Part shown: positions 29,644 through 37,950 of the stretch, one piece after another
Numbering within the stretch: the first letter of the stretch is position 1
Layout of the letters: each line of letters begins with the position of its first letter
Origin: an uncultured Pelagibacteraceae bacterium
GTDB lineage: Bacteria; Pseudomonadota; Alphaproteobacteria; Pelagibacterales; Pelagibacteraceae
Reading direction: 5' to 3'
DNA: 64,000 nucleotides
NCBI GenBank assembly: GCA_902620465.1
Contig: CACNIF010000001.1
Span: 248,001-312,000 of the forward strand
Translations under genes and position numbers: made by a program
The notes under the pieces: model-generated
What the model saw: only the letters and a program-made list of their open reading frames with translations
Databases searched by the model: none
Told to the model about the DNA's origin: nothing

Positions 29644-31103
29644 TATAAAATTTTATCTAACACTTTAGCTGAGGATAGTACGCCAGGCACACCAGCTCCC
29701 GGATGTGTCCCAGCTCCGACAAAATATAGGCCATCGTACATTTCAGATTTATTATGAAATCTAAAATAAGCAGATTGTGTAAATTTTGGTTGGATTGAAA
29801 AGCCAGACCCATACTTTGTGTTTAAATCTTTCTCAAAATAGTCTGGCGTTAAATAAAAATCTTCAACAATATTCTCTCCTAAGTTTGGCATAAGGTCCTT
29901 TTCCATTTTTTCAATTACCAAATTTTTCATCTTTTCTCCCTGAATAGACCAATCAATTTTAGATTGATTATTGGGAACTGGAACAAGAACATAAAAACAA
30001 TCCTGTCCAGCAGGAGCCATAGTTTTGTCAGTAGCAGAGGGTCTATGAAGATAATAACTTATATCATCATTTAATTTTTTATTCTCAAATATGTCATCTA
30101 GATGTTCTTTATACTTATTTCCAAATTTTATTGTATGATGTTCAACGTTTTGGAAAGTTTTTTTTGTTCCAAAATAATAAACAAACAATCCCATAGAGTA
30201 TTCCATCCTTTCTCTTTTCCATTTGAACATCATTGAATTTTTTGAGTTTCCATTAAGCAACTTTTCATAAACTGCAGGTGGGTCGGCATTACAAATAACA
30301 TTATCAGCTAAAATATCACTATCATCATCGAGCTTAACTCCAGTTATTTTATTTCCACTTGAAATAATTTTTTTCACTTCATGGCCCTTAATAATTTTAA
30401 TACCAACTTCATTCATTAATTTCTCAAAACCTTTAATAATATTACCTGTCCCACCCATGGAGTAATGAATTCCCCATTTTTTCTCTAAATATAAAATTAG
30501 CCCATAAATAGAAGTAGTTGTAAAAGGATTTCCACCAACTAAAAGAGGATGCATACTTAACATTCTTCTTAATTTTTCATTTTTTATAAAAGATGAAACT
30601 AATGAATAAACTGATTTATAACTTTTAAGTTTTAGAAGTGAAGGAAGTTGCCGCATCATAAAAAAAGGTTTATCAAAAGGAACATCTGCAAGTTCCAAAA
30701 AACCCTTGTCAAAAATTTTTTTTGTAAAACTTACTAATTTTTCATATCCCTCAACGTCATCTTTACTAATTTCTGCAATTTGTTTCTTCATTTCGGTTTC
30801 ATCACCTGAGTAATTAAATTTTGAGTTATCTTCAAAAATAAATTGATACCAAATTTTAAGAGGGGAAAGTTCTATGTAATTTTTTGAGTCTTTTTTAAAT
30901 AATTTGAATAATTCATCAATTAAATAGGGTGCAGTAATTACGGTGGGTCCACCATCATAAGTGAAACCATTTTTTTTAAAAACTCTTGCTCTACCGCCAA
31001 GATCAGGATGTTTTTCAACTAAAGTTACTTGATGACCCTTAGCTTTTAATCTCAGAGCTGCAGCAATACCGCCAAAACCTGAGCCTACCACAATAGAATT
31101 CAT
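29643..31103 (-). CDS. crtI: Phytoene desaturase
   Basis: CrtI is an FAD enzyme that introduces four double bonds into phytoene to give lycopene. It has 486 residues. The N-terminal motif VVGSGFGGIAAALRLKAKGH is the ADP-binding fold; GGRARVFKKNGFTYDGGPTVI is the substrate-entry signature; the C-terminal GLYFVGAGTHPGAGVPGVLSSAK is the carotenoid desaturase signature. It begins 39 bases after the atpF stop on the same strand, with no clear terminator between them. Confidence 0.96.
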   Translation of the reverse strand: MNSIVVGSGFGGIAAALRLKAKGHQVTLVEKHPDLGGRARVFKKNGFTYDGGPTVITAPYLIDELFKLFKKDSKNYIELSPLKIWYQFIFEDNSKFNYSGDETEMKKQIAEISKDDVEGYEKLVSFTKKIFDKGFLELADVPFDKPFFMMRQLPSLLKLKSYKSVYSLVSSFIKNEKLRRMLSMHPLLVGGNPFTTTSIYGLILYLEKKWGIHYSMGGTGNIIKGFEKLMNEVGIKIIKGHEVKKIISSGNKITGVKLDDDSDILADNVICNADPPAVYEKLLNGNSKNSMMFKWKRERMEYSMGLFVYYFGTKKTFQNVEHHTIKFGNKYKEHLDDIFENKKLNDDISYYLHRPSATDKTMAPAGQDCFYVLVPVPNNQSKIDWSIQGEKMKNLVIEKMEKDLMPNLGENIVEDFYLTPDYFEKDLNTKYGSGFSIQPKFTQSAYFRFHNKSEMYDGLYFVGAGTHPGAGVPGVLSSAKVLDKIL

Positions 31104-31142
31104 CTCAATAATCTATAGTTTTTTTAAAAAATTGTAAGAAAA

Positions 31143-31640
31143 TTATGAATTAATTTTTTTTAACTCTTCTTTAGTCTCTTCTAAATTTTTTTGAAACAAG
31201 TTATCTAGTTTAGACTTATCAACAGATGTGGTAATAATTTTTTTAACAGAGTCTACTGCGATTTTTACTGATGCATCTTTTATTTCTTTAATCGCTGCCT
31301 CTTTCATTTGAGCTATTTTGCTTTCAGCAGATGCTTTTTTAATTTCTGAAGATTTATGAAATTTATCATTAAGATCTATTATTAATCTATCGCTATCTTT
31401 TTTAGCCTGTTCCAAAATTTCATTTCTTACAGATTGTGCAGTATCAAGTTTACTCTGAGCATTGTTTAATAAATCTTTTGCTTCTTTTCGAAGTTTTTCA
31501 CTCTCATCAATTTCATTTTTTATGTCAGTAATGAGTTTATTTAATATTTCATTTATTTTTTGTGGCACTTTTAAATAAACCAACCCACCAAAAAAAATAA
31601 AAAATGAAACTGCCACCCAGAATGTTGAATCAATTACCAT
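31143..31640 (-). CDS. atpF: ATP synthase F0 subunit b
   Basis: Subunit b is the peripheral stalk that connects F0 to F1. It has 165 residues: one N-terminal helix (TFWVAVSFFIFFGGLVYL) then a long charged coiled coil (residues 30-160, many K/E/D heptads). I chose the ATG at 31640 because a perfect GGAGG lies eight bases upstream; an ATG 15 bases further up would place that GGAGG inside the gene. It overlaps atpF' by 11 bases. Two b-type genes (b and b') in tandem are typical of alphaproteobacteria. The F1 genes are not in this window. Confidence 0.92.
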   Translation of the reverse strand: MVIDSTFWVAVSFFIFFGGLVYLKVPQKINEILNKLITDIKNEIDESEKLRKEAKDLLNNAQSKLDTAQSVRNEILEQAKKDSDRLIIDLNDKFHKSSEIKKASAESKIAQMKEAAIKEIKDASVKIAVDSVKKIITTSVDKSKLDNLFQKNLEETKEELKKINS

Positions 31641-32220
31641 AGTATTTGCCTCCATTTTTTTTGTATAAATCATCAACTATAGCTGAAATACTACTGTTGT
31701 TAATTTCAGTGCCTATCAAATTTTTAAGTATCTCTGAGGATGTTTCAATTGCGATCTTATTTATTTTTTCAGGAGCACTTTTCCTAAGCTGGTCAATCTC
31801 AGTTTCAGCTTTTTTGATTTCTTCATCAATTTGTTTTTCTAGACTATCTCTTTTAATATTAATATTTTTAAGGGTTTTTTCTCTGGTCTCATTAAAAAGA
31901 TTTTTTGACTCTAGTTTACTTTTTAAAATTATATCATCGTATTCTTTAAGCTTTAATTCACTATCTTTCCTTTGCTTATCCGCAGCCTCAATGTTTTCTT
32001 GAATTTGTGATTTCCTTAATTCTAAGTTTGCGCTAATTTTTGGTAGTATAAGCTTAGATAAAACAATATACAAAGTACCAAAAACTAATGTAAGCCAAAA
32101 AATTTGAGAAACCCAAAATTCAGGATCTAATTGAGGCATACCACCACTTTCAGCTGCAAAAACCTCTTTTGAAAAAAAGAGGTACAAAAATATTAACTGA
32201 AAAAAATATTTTTTAACCAT
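31630..32220 (-). CDS. atpX: ATP synthase F0 subunit b'
   Basis: This is the second b-type stator subunit, which pairs with b. It has 196 residues: a hydrophobic N-terminus resembling a signal sequence (YFFQLIFLYLFFSKEVFAAES), a membrane helix (FWVSQIFWLTLVFGTLYIVL) and a long coiled coil rich in K and E. The segment LPKISANLELRKSQI is characteristic of b' proteins. The ATG at 32220 is preferred to the TTG one codon before it. Gene order is c, then b', then b, as in other alphaproteobacteria. The N-terminal pre-sequence before the helix is common in b' but its cleavage is uncertain. Confidence 0.9.
   Translation of the reverse strand: MVKKYFFQLIFLYLFFSKEVFAAESGGMPQLDPEFWVSQIFWLTLVFGTLYIVLSKLILPKISANLELRKSQIQENIEAADKQRKDSELKLKEYDDIILKSKLESKNLFNETREKTLKNINIKRDSLEKQIDEEIKKAETEIDQLRKSAPEKINKIAIETSSEILKNLIGTEINNSSISAIVDDLYKKNGGKYYGN
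31649..31653 (-). promoter_or_regulatory. Strong Shine-Dalgarno sequence of atpF
   Basis: GGAGG on the minus strand ends eight bases before the atpF ATG (31640-31638), inside the 3' end of atpF'. It decides the start codon of atpF. Most genes in this window have no such sequence. Confidence 0.85.
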
Positions 32221-32225
32221 CAAAT

Positions 32226-32453
32226 TTAAAACGCAAATAGAATGATTAATGCAACCACCAAACCAAACAGCCCAGTTGCTTCTGCGAGAGCAAATCCTAA
32301 AAGCAAATTAGGAAATTGTTTTTGTGCTGCAGAAGGGTTTCTCATTGCCCCTGAAAGATAATTCCCAAAAATTATCCCAATTCCTACACCAGCACCAGCT
32401 AAAGCGATTGCTGCTAAACCTGCCCCGATCATTTTTGCTGCTTCTAATTCCAT
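32226..32453 (-). CDS. atpE: ATP synthase F0 subunit c
   Basis: Subunit c forms the proton-driven rotor ring. It has 75 residues and two helices joined by the polar loop RNPSAAQKQ. The first helix has the glycine-rich packing motif (AGAGVGIGI); the second carries the proton-carrying Glu in LGFALAEATGLFGLV. The residues around the Glu are of the ordinary proton type; I see no sodium-binding pattern. A strong AAGGAGG ribosome-binding site precedes the start, in keeping with the high copy number of this subunit. Confidence 0.97.
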   Translation of the reverse strand: MELEAAKMIGAGLAAIALAGAGVGIGIIFGNYLSGAMRNPSAAQKQFPNLLLGFALAEATGLFGLVVALIILFAF

Positions 32454-32458
32454 TATAT

Positions 32459-32465
32459 CCTCCTT
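32459..32465 (-). promoter_or_regulatory. Strong Shine-Dalgarno sequence of atpE
   Basis: AAGGAGG on the minus strand, five bases before the atpE ATG. It is the best ribosome-binding site I noticed in the window and fits the need for many c subunits per ATP synthase. Confidence 0.88.
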
Positions 32466-32471
32466 TGTTAG

Positions 32472-33206
32472 TTAATGGTGTAAATTTAATGCATCATTTA
32501 AATAAATGCATGTTAAAATTGCAAAAACATAAGCTTGAAGAAAAGCAACTAAGATCTCCAAACCAGTTAATGCAACAGAAAATGTTAAAGGAAGCCATCC
32601 TCCAACTATCCCAAGGCTTATAACAAAGCCCCCGAAAACTTTCATCATTGTGTGACCTGCCATCATGTTAGCAAAAAGTCTTACCGACAAACTAATAGGT
32701 CTACTTAGATATGAGATTATCTCTATAACAACTATCAAAGGCAATAAAACAATAGGAACTCCGCTTGGTACAAAAAGTTTTAAATAACCAAATCCATGTT
32801 TTATAAAACCAATAATTGTTACACCAATGAATATGAATGCAGCCAAAACAAATGTTACTATTATATGACTAGTGACTGTGAAGGTATAAGGTATCATACC
32901 GAACATGTTGCAAAAGAGAACAAACATAAATAATGAAAATATAAATGCAAAATAAGGTTTTGCTTTAGATCCTGCTGTATCACTGATCATTTTAGATACA
33001 AATGTGTAGCTTAATTCTGCTAAAAGTTGAATCTTATTAGGTAACATAGAATTTTTTTTAGCTCCTAAGTTAAAGATCACGAGAATCGCAAGAGAACTTA
33101 CTAGCATAAACAAACTTGCATTTGTGAATGAGATGTCAAATGCTCCGATTTTTATTTCTGGCCCAATTCTGTAAACTTCGAATTGAGCCATTGGATTTGC
33201 TGCCAT
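32472..33206 (-). CDS. atpB: ATP synthase F0 subunit a
   Basis: Subunit a forms the proton half-channels against the c ring. It has 244 residues and five or six helices. The essential Arg is in ISLSVRLFANMMAGH. MFGMIPYTFTVTSHI is the conserved second-helix segment, and the C-terminal LQAYVFAILTCIYLNDALN is typical. It lies between atpI and atpE with short gaps. The N-terminus starts MAANPMAQFEV, as in alphaproteobacterial subunit a (P-x-x-Q-F). Confidence 0.96.
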   Translation of the reverse strand: MAANPMAQFEVYRIGPEIKIGAFDISFTNASLFMLVSSLAILVIFNLGAKKNSMLPNKIQLLAELSYTFVSKMISDTAGSKAKPYFAFIFSLFMFVLFCNMFGMIPYTFTVTSHIIVTFVLAAFIFIGVTIIGFIKHGFGYLKLFVPSGVPIVLLPLIVVIEIISYLSRPISLSVRLFANMMAGHTMMKVFGGFVISLGIVGGWLPLTFSVALTGLEILVAFLQAYVFAILTCIYLNDALNLHH

Positions 33207-33217
33207 AAATCTTATAT

Positions 33218-33493
33218 CTATTTTTGCATATTTTTTGCTGATCTAATCACATTTGTAATACCTGCGATTACACCTACAAAAAAAAAAATTAAAATTAACC
33301 ATGGTTTAGTACCAAAGGTATTGTCTAAAATAAACCCAATAATTGTCCCTACCGCAACTGCAGACACAAGTTCTGTACTTAGCTTAAAAGCTGAGCCAAT
33401 AGGCGATGAACTTTGGTTTTTATTTCGATTATCTTTCTTTGAGAGCTTTTTTTTTGCAATTTCTAAGCGAGTTTTGAACTGATTTTTAGACAT
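33218..33493 (-). CDS. atpI: ATP synthase protein I (assembly factor AtpI)
   Basis: AtpI is a small membrane protein (91 aa) that helps assemble the c ring or import magnesium; its role is only partly known. It has a basic, Ser/Asn-rich N-terminus and two helices. The first carries a Gly-rich motif (SAVAVGTIIGFILDNTFGTKPW); the second is LILIFFFVGVIAGITNVIR. The layout and position directly before atpB are diagnostic. It is the first gene of the F0 set. Confidence 0.88.
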   Translation of the reverse strand: MSKNQFKTRLEIAKKKLSKKDNRNKNQSSSPIGSAFKLSTELVSAVAVGTIIGFILDNTFGTKPWLILIFFFVGVIAGITNVIRSAKNMQK

Positions 33494-33506
33494 CCGATTA
33501 TTTTAA

Positions 33507-35903
33507 TCAAGCAACCATACTCTCTGCTTTTTGTAAATCAACTGCAACCAGCTGACTTATTCCTTTTTCAGGCATGGTTACACCGTATAATCTACTCATT
33601 TTTGACATTGTTAACGCATGGTGTGTAACGATGATAAACTTTGTATTTGTTATTTTTGTAAGCTCATCTAATAAATTACAAAATCTTGTGACATTAGCGT
33701 CATCTAAAGGAGCATCTACTTCATCTAGCACACAAATAGGAGAAGGATTAGTTAAAAAAACTGCAAAGACAAGTGATAGTGCAGTTAAAGCTTGTTCTCC
33801 ACCCGATAATAGAGTTATTGATTGGAGTCTTTTTCCTGGTGGACTAACTAACATTTCTAAACCGGCTTCTAGAGGGTCATCTGAATCAACTAGTTCAAGT
33901 TTTGCATTACCACCATTAAATAATTTTGTATAAACTTCATTGAATTTTCTATTAACTTTTTCAAAGGCCTCAACCAATCTCTCTCTACCCTTTTGGTTGA
34001 GTTCATTAATACTGTCTTTTAATTTTACAATTGCTGTCACTAAGTCTGACCGGTCAGATTCCATTTTTTTAATTTCAGTCTCGTATTTATTAGTTTCTTC
34101 ATCTGCTTTTAAATTAACGGATCCTAGTTTCTCTCTCTCTTGTTTTTTTTTATCTAATAAATCTTCTTGATTGACAGCATCAGGTAATTCCTCAACACCA
34201 TTTAAATTTGAATTTTCTAAGATATTTTCCTCAGTCAAATTAAGCTCAGAAGTAATTCGATCTATTAGATCATTTTTTCTTTTTATTAATCCTTCGACAG
34301 TTGCACCAGAACTTGCTTTTCTCTCTCTTATTTGTATAGATTGTTCTTGTATTTCATTAAGTTTTGTTCTGAGTGAGTCAATTTTTTCGTCAGTATCATT
34401 TATAATTTTTTCATTTTCTTCTTTTTCTTCCTCTGAATTCCTCAAATTTTCTGAAATTTGTCCCTTTTTTTCTGCTTGTATTTTTGGTTGGTTATCAAGT
34501 GTTTCTAATTGATTGGTTAGATTATTCTTTCTACTAGTTAATTCATTTACCATTTTTTCAGAATTTGATAGTAAATTTTTCCAGCTTTCAATTTCTTTTT
34601 CAATTATTTTGATTCTCTCATTTCTTTTAACAGATTCTTTTTTGATATTTTGATTTTTACTATAGCTATCAGCATATTTATCAATAATTTTTTCAAGATC
34701 ATTTAGACTATCTAATGCACTATCATTTTGATTTGAACTTATTAAAGTTTTAATTTTTCCTATTTCATCAATTAAATCATTTTTTGAATTATCAAGATCC
34801 TCATTTGATTTTTTTTCTGTCTCAAAATATTTTGAATCAATTTCTATAAGGTCACTTTTTTCTTCTTTGAGTCTTTTTTCATTAGAATTAGCATCTATAA
34901 TAATTCCTTTTTCTCTTGAAACATCTTCATCAAGTGTTGTTAATGATTTTTTAATATTCTCAATCTCTTCTTGAGTCCTAGTATTTTCTTTATCCAAACT
35001 CTGAAGCTCTAAATTCAATCTTTGGATTTTAGACAGATTTTCAATGTTTTTTTCTCTTAACGGAGTAACTTTTTCTGTTTCTAGTTTGATTAACTTTTCA
35101 ATCTCTGTAATTCTTTCATTAAATCCACTAACCTCACCTTCGGCCTCTTTGTTTATCTCATTTTCAATTGTTATTTCTTTGTCAATTTCTATTAGTTTCA
35201 GATAGTAAAGACCAGCTTCAATTTTTTTTATTTCATCTGTTATGTTTTTATATTTGGAAGCCTCCTCCGCTTGTTTTTGAAGATTTGCCAATTGTCTTTC
35301 TTGCTGTTTTCGTAATTCATCTGCTCTCTTAAGATTATTTTCAGCTGCACCCAATCTTAATTCAGCCTCATGTCGTCTTACATGTAGACCAGAGATACCG
35401 GCTGCCTCTTCGAGAATTGCTCTTCTATCAGTAGGTTTAGCCGTCACTAGTGCTCCAATTCTACCTTGACTAATCATCGATGGAGAATGAGCTCCAGTGG
35501 ATAAATCAGCAAAAAACATTTGAGAATCCCTTGCTCTTACTTCTTTATCATTGATGTAAAACTTGGATCCTTTATCTTTTTCAATTTTTCTTCTAACATT
35601 AATCTCATTAACTTCTCGATATTGAATAGGTCCCTCACCGCTATCATTTTTAACTGTTATAGAAACCTCAGCAATATTTTTAGATGGTTTATTTGAAGTA
35701 CCAGAAAAAATTACATCCTCCATTCCTGAGCCACGTAAACTTTTTGCAGATGTTTCGCCCATAACCCATCTAATGGACTCGACAATGTTTGATTTTCCAC
35801 AACCGTTAGGTCCAACTATACCAGTTAAACCATCTTCGATTAAGAAATTGGTTTTGTCAGCAAAAGACTTAAACCCATTTAGTTGGATTTTTTTAAACTC
35901 CAT
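33507..35903 (-). CDS. smc: Chromosome segregation protein SMC, short form with no recognisable hinge
   Basis: SMC ATPases organise and help segregate the chromosome. This one has complete head domains: Walker A GPNGCGKSN (residues 31-39), the R-loop region QGRIGALV, signature LLSGGEQALTALSL (from 698) and Walker B ICVLDEVDAPLDD (about 723-735), then VTHHALTMS. It has 798 residues instead of about 1150. The segment between the heads (about 170-595) is almost all charged coiled coil. I cannot find the globular Gly-rich hinge domain, nor a CxxC zinc hook. The likely turn between coil arms is near residues 385-415. It lies between a DsbA-like gene and atpI. Confidence 0.88.
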   Translation of the reverse strand: MEFKKIQLNGFKSFADKTNFLIEDGLTGIVGPNGCGKSNIVESIRWVMGETSAKSLRGSGMEDVIFSGTSNKPSKNIAEVSITVKNDSGEGPIQYREVNEINVRRKIEKDKGSKFYINDKEVRARDSQMFFADLSTGAHSPSMISQGRIGALVTAKPTDRRAILEEAAGISGLHVRRHEAELRLGAAENNLKRADELRKQQERQLANLQKQAEEASKYKNITDEIKKIEAGLYYLKLIEIDKEITIENEINKEAEGEVSGFNERITEIEKLIKLETEKVTPLREKNIENLSKIQRLNLELQSLDKENTRTQEEIENIKKSLTTLDEDVSREKGIIIDANSNEKRLKEEKSDLIEIDSKYFETEKKSNEDLDNSKNDLIDEIGKIKTLISSNQNDSALDSLNDLEKIIDKYADSYSKNQNIKKESVKRNERIKIIEKEIESWKNLLSNSEKMVNELTSRKNNLTNQLETLDNQPKIQAEKKGQISENLRNSEEEKEENEKIINDTDEKIDSLRTKLNEIQEQSIQIRERKASSGATVEGLIKRKNDLIDRITSELNLTEENILENSNLNGVEELPDAVNQEDLLDKKKQEREKLGSVNLKADEETNKYETEIKKMESDRSDLVTAIVKLKDSINELNQKGRERLVEAFEKVNRKFNEVYTKLFNGGNAKLELVDSDDPLEAGLEMLVSPPGKRLQSITLLSGGEQALTALSLVFAVFLTNPSPICVLDEVDAPLDDANVTRFCNLLDELTKITNTKFIIVTHHALTMSKMSRLYGVTMPEKGISQLVAVDLQKAESMVA

Positions 35904-35911
35904 TAATTAGC

Positions 35912-36484
35912 TTATATCAGCTTTTCTAGAGATTTTTTTAAATTTTTATAATTAAGAGTTTTCTCAAACTTTTTTCCGTTAATTATAATCGTAGGAGTGG
36001 AATTTACCTTAAATTTTTTAGTGCCTTCGATTCGATCATTTAAAACGAAATCTTCAATTTTTTTATCACTTATGCACTTTTCAAAATCTAAGTTAAAATT
36101 TTTGTTTTCAACAAATTTTCTTAAGTTTTCATTAGCCTCTTCTATTGTTTTACCTTTTATCCAAGCCTGCTGATCAGAATATAAACTCATCATAATTTCT
36201 AAACTTTGATCTTCTTTGCACTGTGAAATTTTTGATGCATTAAGAGCGACAATATCTAAGGGAAAGTGTCTAAATTCTATTTTTACCAAACCGGTATCAA
36301 TAAATTCTTTTTTAAGTAATGGGTAAATCTTGTTATGAAAATCTGCACAAAAACTACAAGTCAGAGACTCATAAGCAATAATTGTTATCTTGGCATCGTT
36401 TTGTCCAGAAACAATTCGATTATCAGCATTTACCTTAAGGGAAAATCCTAAAATAATCAAAATTAATAATATAGTTTTTTTCAT
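35912..36484 (-). CDS. Periplasmic DsbA-like thiol:disulfide oxidoreductase
   Basis: This 190-aa thioredoxin-fold protein has a signal peptide (KKTILLILIILGFSLKVNA) and the active site CSFC in YESLTCSFCADFHNK. The cis-Pro loop is VNSTPTIIING. The helical insert between the halves is typical of DsbA. It most likely oxidises or isomerises cysteines of exported proteins such as cytochromes and oxidase subunits; that partner choice is inference. Its ATG overlaps the dciA stop (ATGA), and smc follows after eight bases. Confidence 0.87.
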   Translation of the reverse strand: MKKTILLILIILGFSLKVNADNRIVSGQNDAKITIIAYESLTCSFCADFHNKIYPLLKKEFIDTGLVKIEFRHFPLDIVALNASKISQCKEDQSLEIMMSLYSDQQAWIKGKTIEEANENLRKFVENKNFNLDFEKCISDKKIEDFVLNDRIEGTKKFKVNSTPTIIINGKKFEKTLNYKNLKKSLEKLI

Positions 36485-36969
36485 TTTTCTCTGAATACCT
36501 TAGTTAGTTCAATTAGGGACTTTTTAATTTTTTCATTCCTAACACTCTCAATTTTTTTATGGAATGTTTTTCTTGTCACAGCTTTTTTCTCTATTTTGTC
36601 GTTTATTACCTGCTTTCGTTCCTCTTCAAAGGTAGTAAATTTTATTCTTTCAATAATTGTATTTCCAAAAAAATTATTTACTCTATCCATGATTTCTTTC
36701 TTTGAATATTCTAAATCTATCTCATGACCTCTCTTTACCATAATTAGCAATGTGCTAACTCCAAATTTATTTGAATTTTTAAATGATTTTGGGAAACAAA
36801 CTTTAAAGAGACTTTCTCCTACCAAAAATTTCCAATTATTAAGTATTTCAGAAAAAATATGGCCTCTTTTGTTAATAACTTTTTTTATATTTGTTGGTAA
36901 GGTATCTTTAAAAGATCTTAAGCCTTGAATGGATCTTAATCTCTGCTTAGTATTATTTTTGAAATACAT
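36481..36969 (-). CDS. dciA: DUF721 protein, DciA-like
   Basis: This 162-aa protein has the DUF721 pattern: basic N-terminus, then KKVINKRGHIFSEILNNWKFLVGESLFKVCFPKSFK (shown in family alignments as 'RG....ll..W..ivG..la....P.kl'), then a KH-like region with LLIMVKRGHEIDLEYSKKEIMDRVN. DciA is the ancestral bacterial loader or partner of the replicative helicase DnaB, and alphaproteobacteria use it instead of DnaC. Its start codon touches the mutY start codon on the other strand (CATATG), leaving no intergenic space. It overlaps the DsbA-like gene by four bases. Confidence 0.8.
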   Translation of the reverse strand: MYFKNNTKQRLRSIQGLRSFKDTLPTNIKKVINKRGHIFSEILNNWKFLVGESLFKVCFPKSFKNSNKFGVSTLLIMVKRGHEIDLEYSKKEIMDRVNNFFGNTIIERIKFTTFEEERKQVINDKIEKKAVTRKTFHKKIESVRNEKIKKSLIELTKVFREK

Positions 36970-37950
36970 ATGACAGAAAAGATCATAACAAAAAAAATTC
37001 TTAAATGGTATGATTTAAATAAAAGAAATTTACCATGGCGGAAAAAAACACCTTTGTATAAAAAGCATTATTATACATTGGTAAGTGAGTTTATGTTACA
37101 ACAAACACAAGTTGTAACTGTTATTCCTTTTTTTAATAGATTTATAAAAAAATTACCCAATCTTGAGGACCTCTCTAAAGTTAAAGAAAATGAATTAATG
37201 AAATTATGGGAAGGTCTTGGATATTATTCAAGAGCAAGAAATTTACAAAAAACTGCTAAAATTATAATTACTAAATATCATGGAAAAATTCCAAATAATT
37301 ATGAGGATTTAATATCTTTACCTGGTATCGGCAATTACACGGCTAATGCAATCTTAGCTATTGCCTTTAATAAATCCTGTATTCCTTTAGATGGAAACAT
37401 TGAAAGGGTTTTAAAGAGATATCTTTATTTAAAAAAAGAAAAAGAAATTCAAAAAGACAATCTAATAGAAAAAAAATCTATTTTTGGAATTTCATCAAGA
37501 GCAAGCGATTATGCACAAGCTTTAATGGAATTAGGAGCAATTATTTGCAAACCTAAAAATCCTGAATGTGATGGGTGTCCAATCTCAAAAAATTGTAAGT
37601 CTTTTAAGAAGAAAGATTTTGATTTAACTAAAATTTCAAAAAAGAATATAGAAAAATATTTTGTTCTTAAAGTTTATAAAAAAAATCAAAGGTATTTACT
37701 TATAAAAAACACAAAATTTAGTTTTCTTAAAAATTTAGCAATTTTTCCAATGGAAGAGCTGTTTAACCCAAAAAATTTTAATGAGAATCTTTATTTTAAA
37801 ATGTCAAACATGAATATGAACATAAAAATTCAATATCTCAAAAATGCAAAAAGATTTCCTTCATCTTATTGGTTTGATAGAAGAAAATTAGATAACTATA
37901 TGCTTCCAACTTTCACTAAGAAAGTTGTTAAATATTTAGAAAAAAATTAA
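36970..37950 (+). CDS. mutY: A/G-specific adenine DNA glycosylase
   Basis: MutY removes adenine mispaired with 8-oxoguanine. It has 326 residues. The catalytic Glu is in SEFMLQQTQV; the helix-hairpin-helix is LPGIGNYTANAILAIAF; the catalytic Asp is in IPLDGNIERVLKRY; the [4Fe-4S] loop is C-x6-C-x2-C-x5-C in CKPKNPECDGCPISKNC. The C-terminal NUDIX-like domain that recognises 8-oxoG is shortened but present (about residues 225-325). The N-terminus ILKWYDLNKRNLPWR is normal, which supports the start at 36970. Confidence 0.96.
   Translation: MTEKIITKKILKWYDLNKRNLPWRKKTPLYKKHYYTLVSEFMLQQTQVVTVIPFFNRFIKKLPNLEDLSKVKENELMKLWEGLGYYSRARNLQKTAKIIITKYHGKIPNNYEDLISLPGIGNYTANAILAIAFNKSCIPLDGNIERVLKRYLYLKKEKEIQKDNLIEKKSIFGISSRASDYAQALMELGAIICKPKNPECDGCPISKNCKSFKKKDFDLTKISKKNIEKYFVLKVYKKNQRYLLIKNTKFSFLKNLAIFPMEELFNPKNFNENLYFKMSNMNMNIKIQYLKNAKRFPSSYWFDRRKLDNYMLPTFTKKVVKYLEKN

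Noticed and set aside
31104..31142. Terminator or promoter in the atpF-crtI gap
   Set aside because: There is only a T/A homopolymer run without a GC stem, and the -35/-10-like words (TTACAA, TATAGA) have poor spacing.
32324..32623. 99-codon open frame on the + strand across atpE and atpB
   Set aside because: It is antisense to two strongly conserved F0 genes. Its Leu/Gln/Pro-rich product looks like the reverse of hydrophobic membrane codons and matches no family.
33574..34512. Three consecutive + strand open frames opposite smc
   Set aside because: Ser/Phe-rich products are what the complement of Lys/Glu-rich coiled-coil codons gives in an AT-rich genome.
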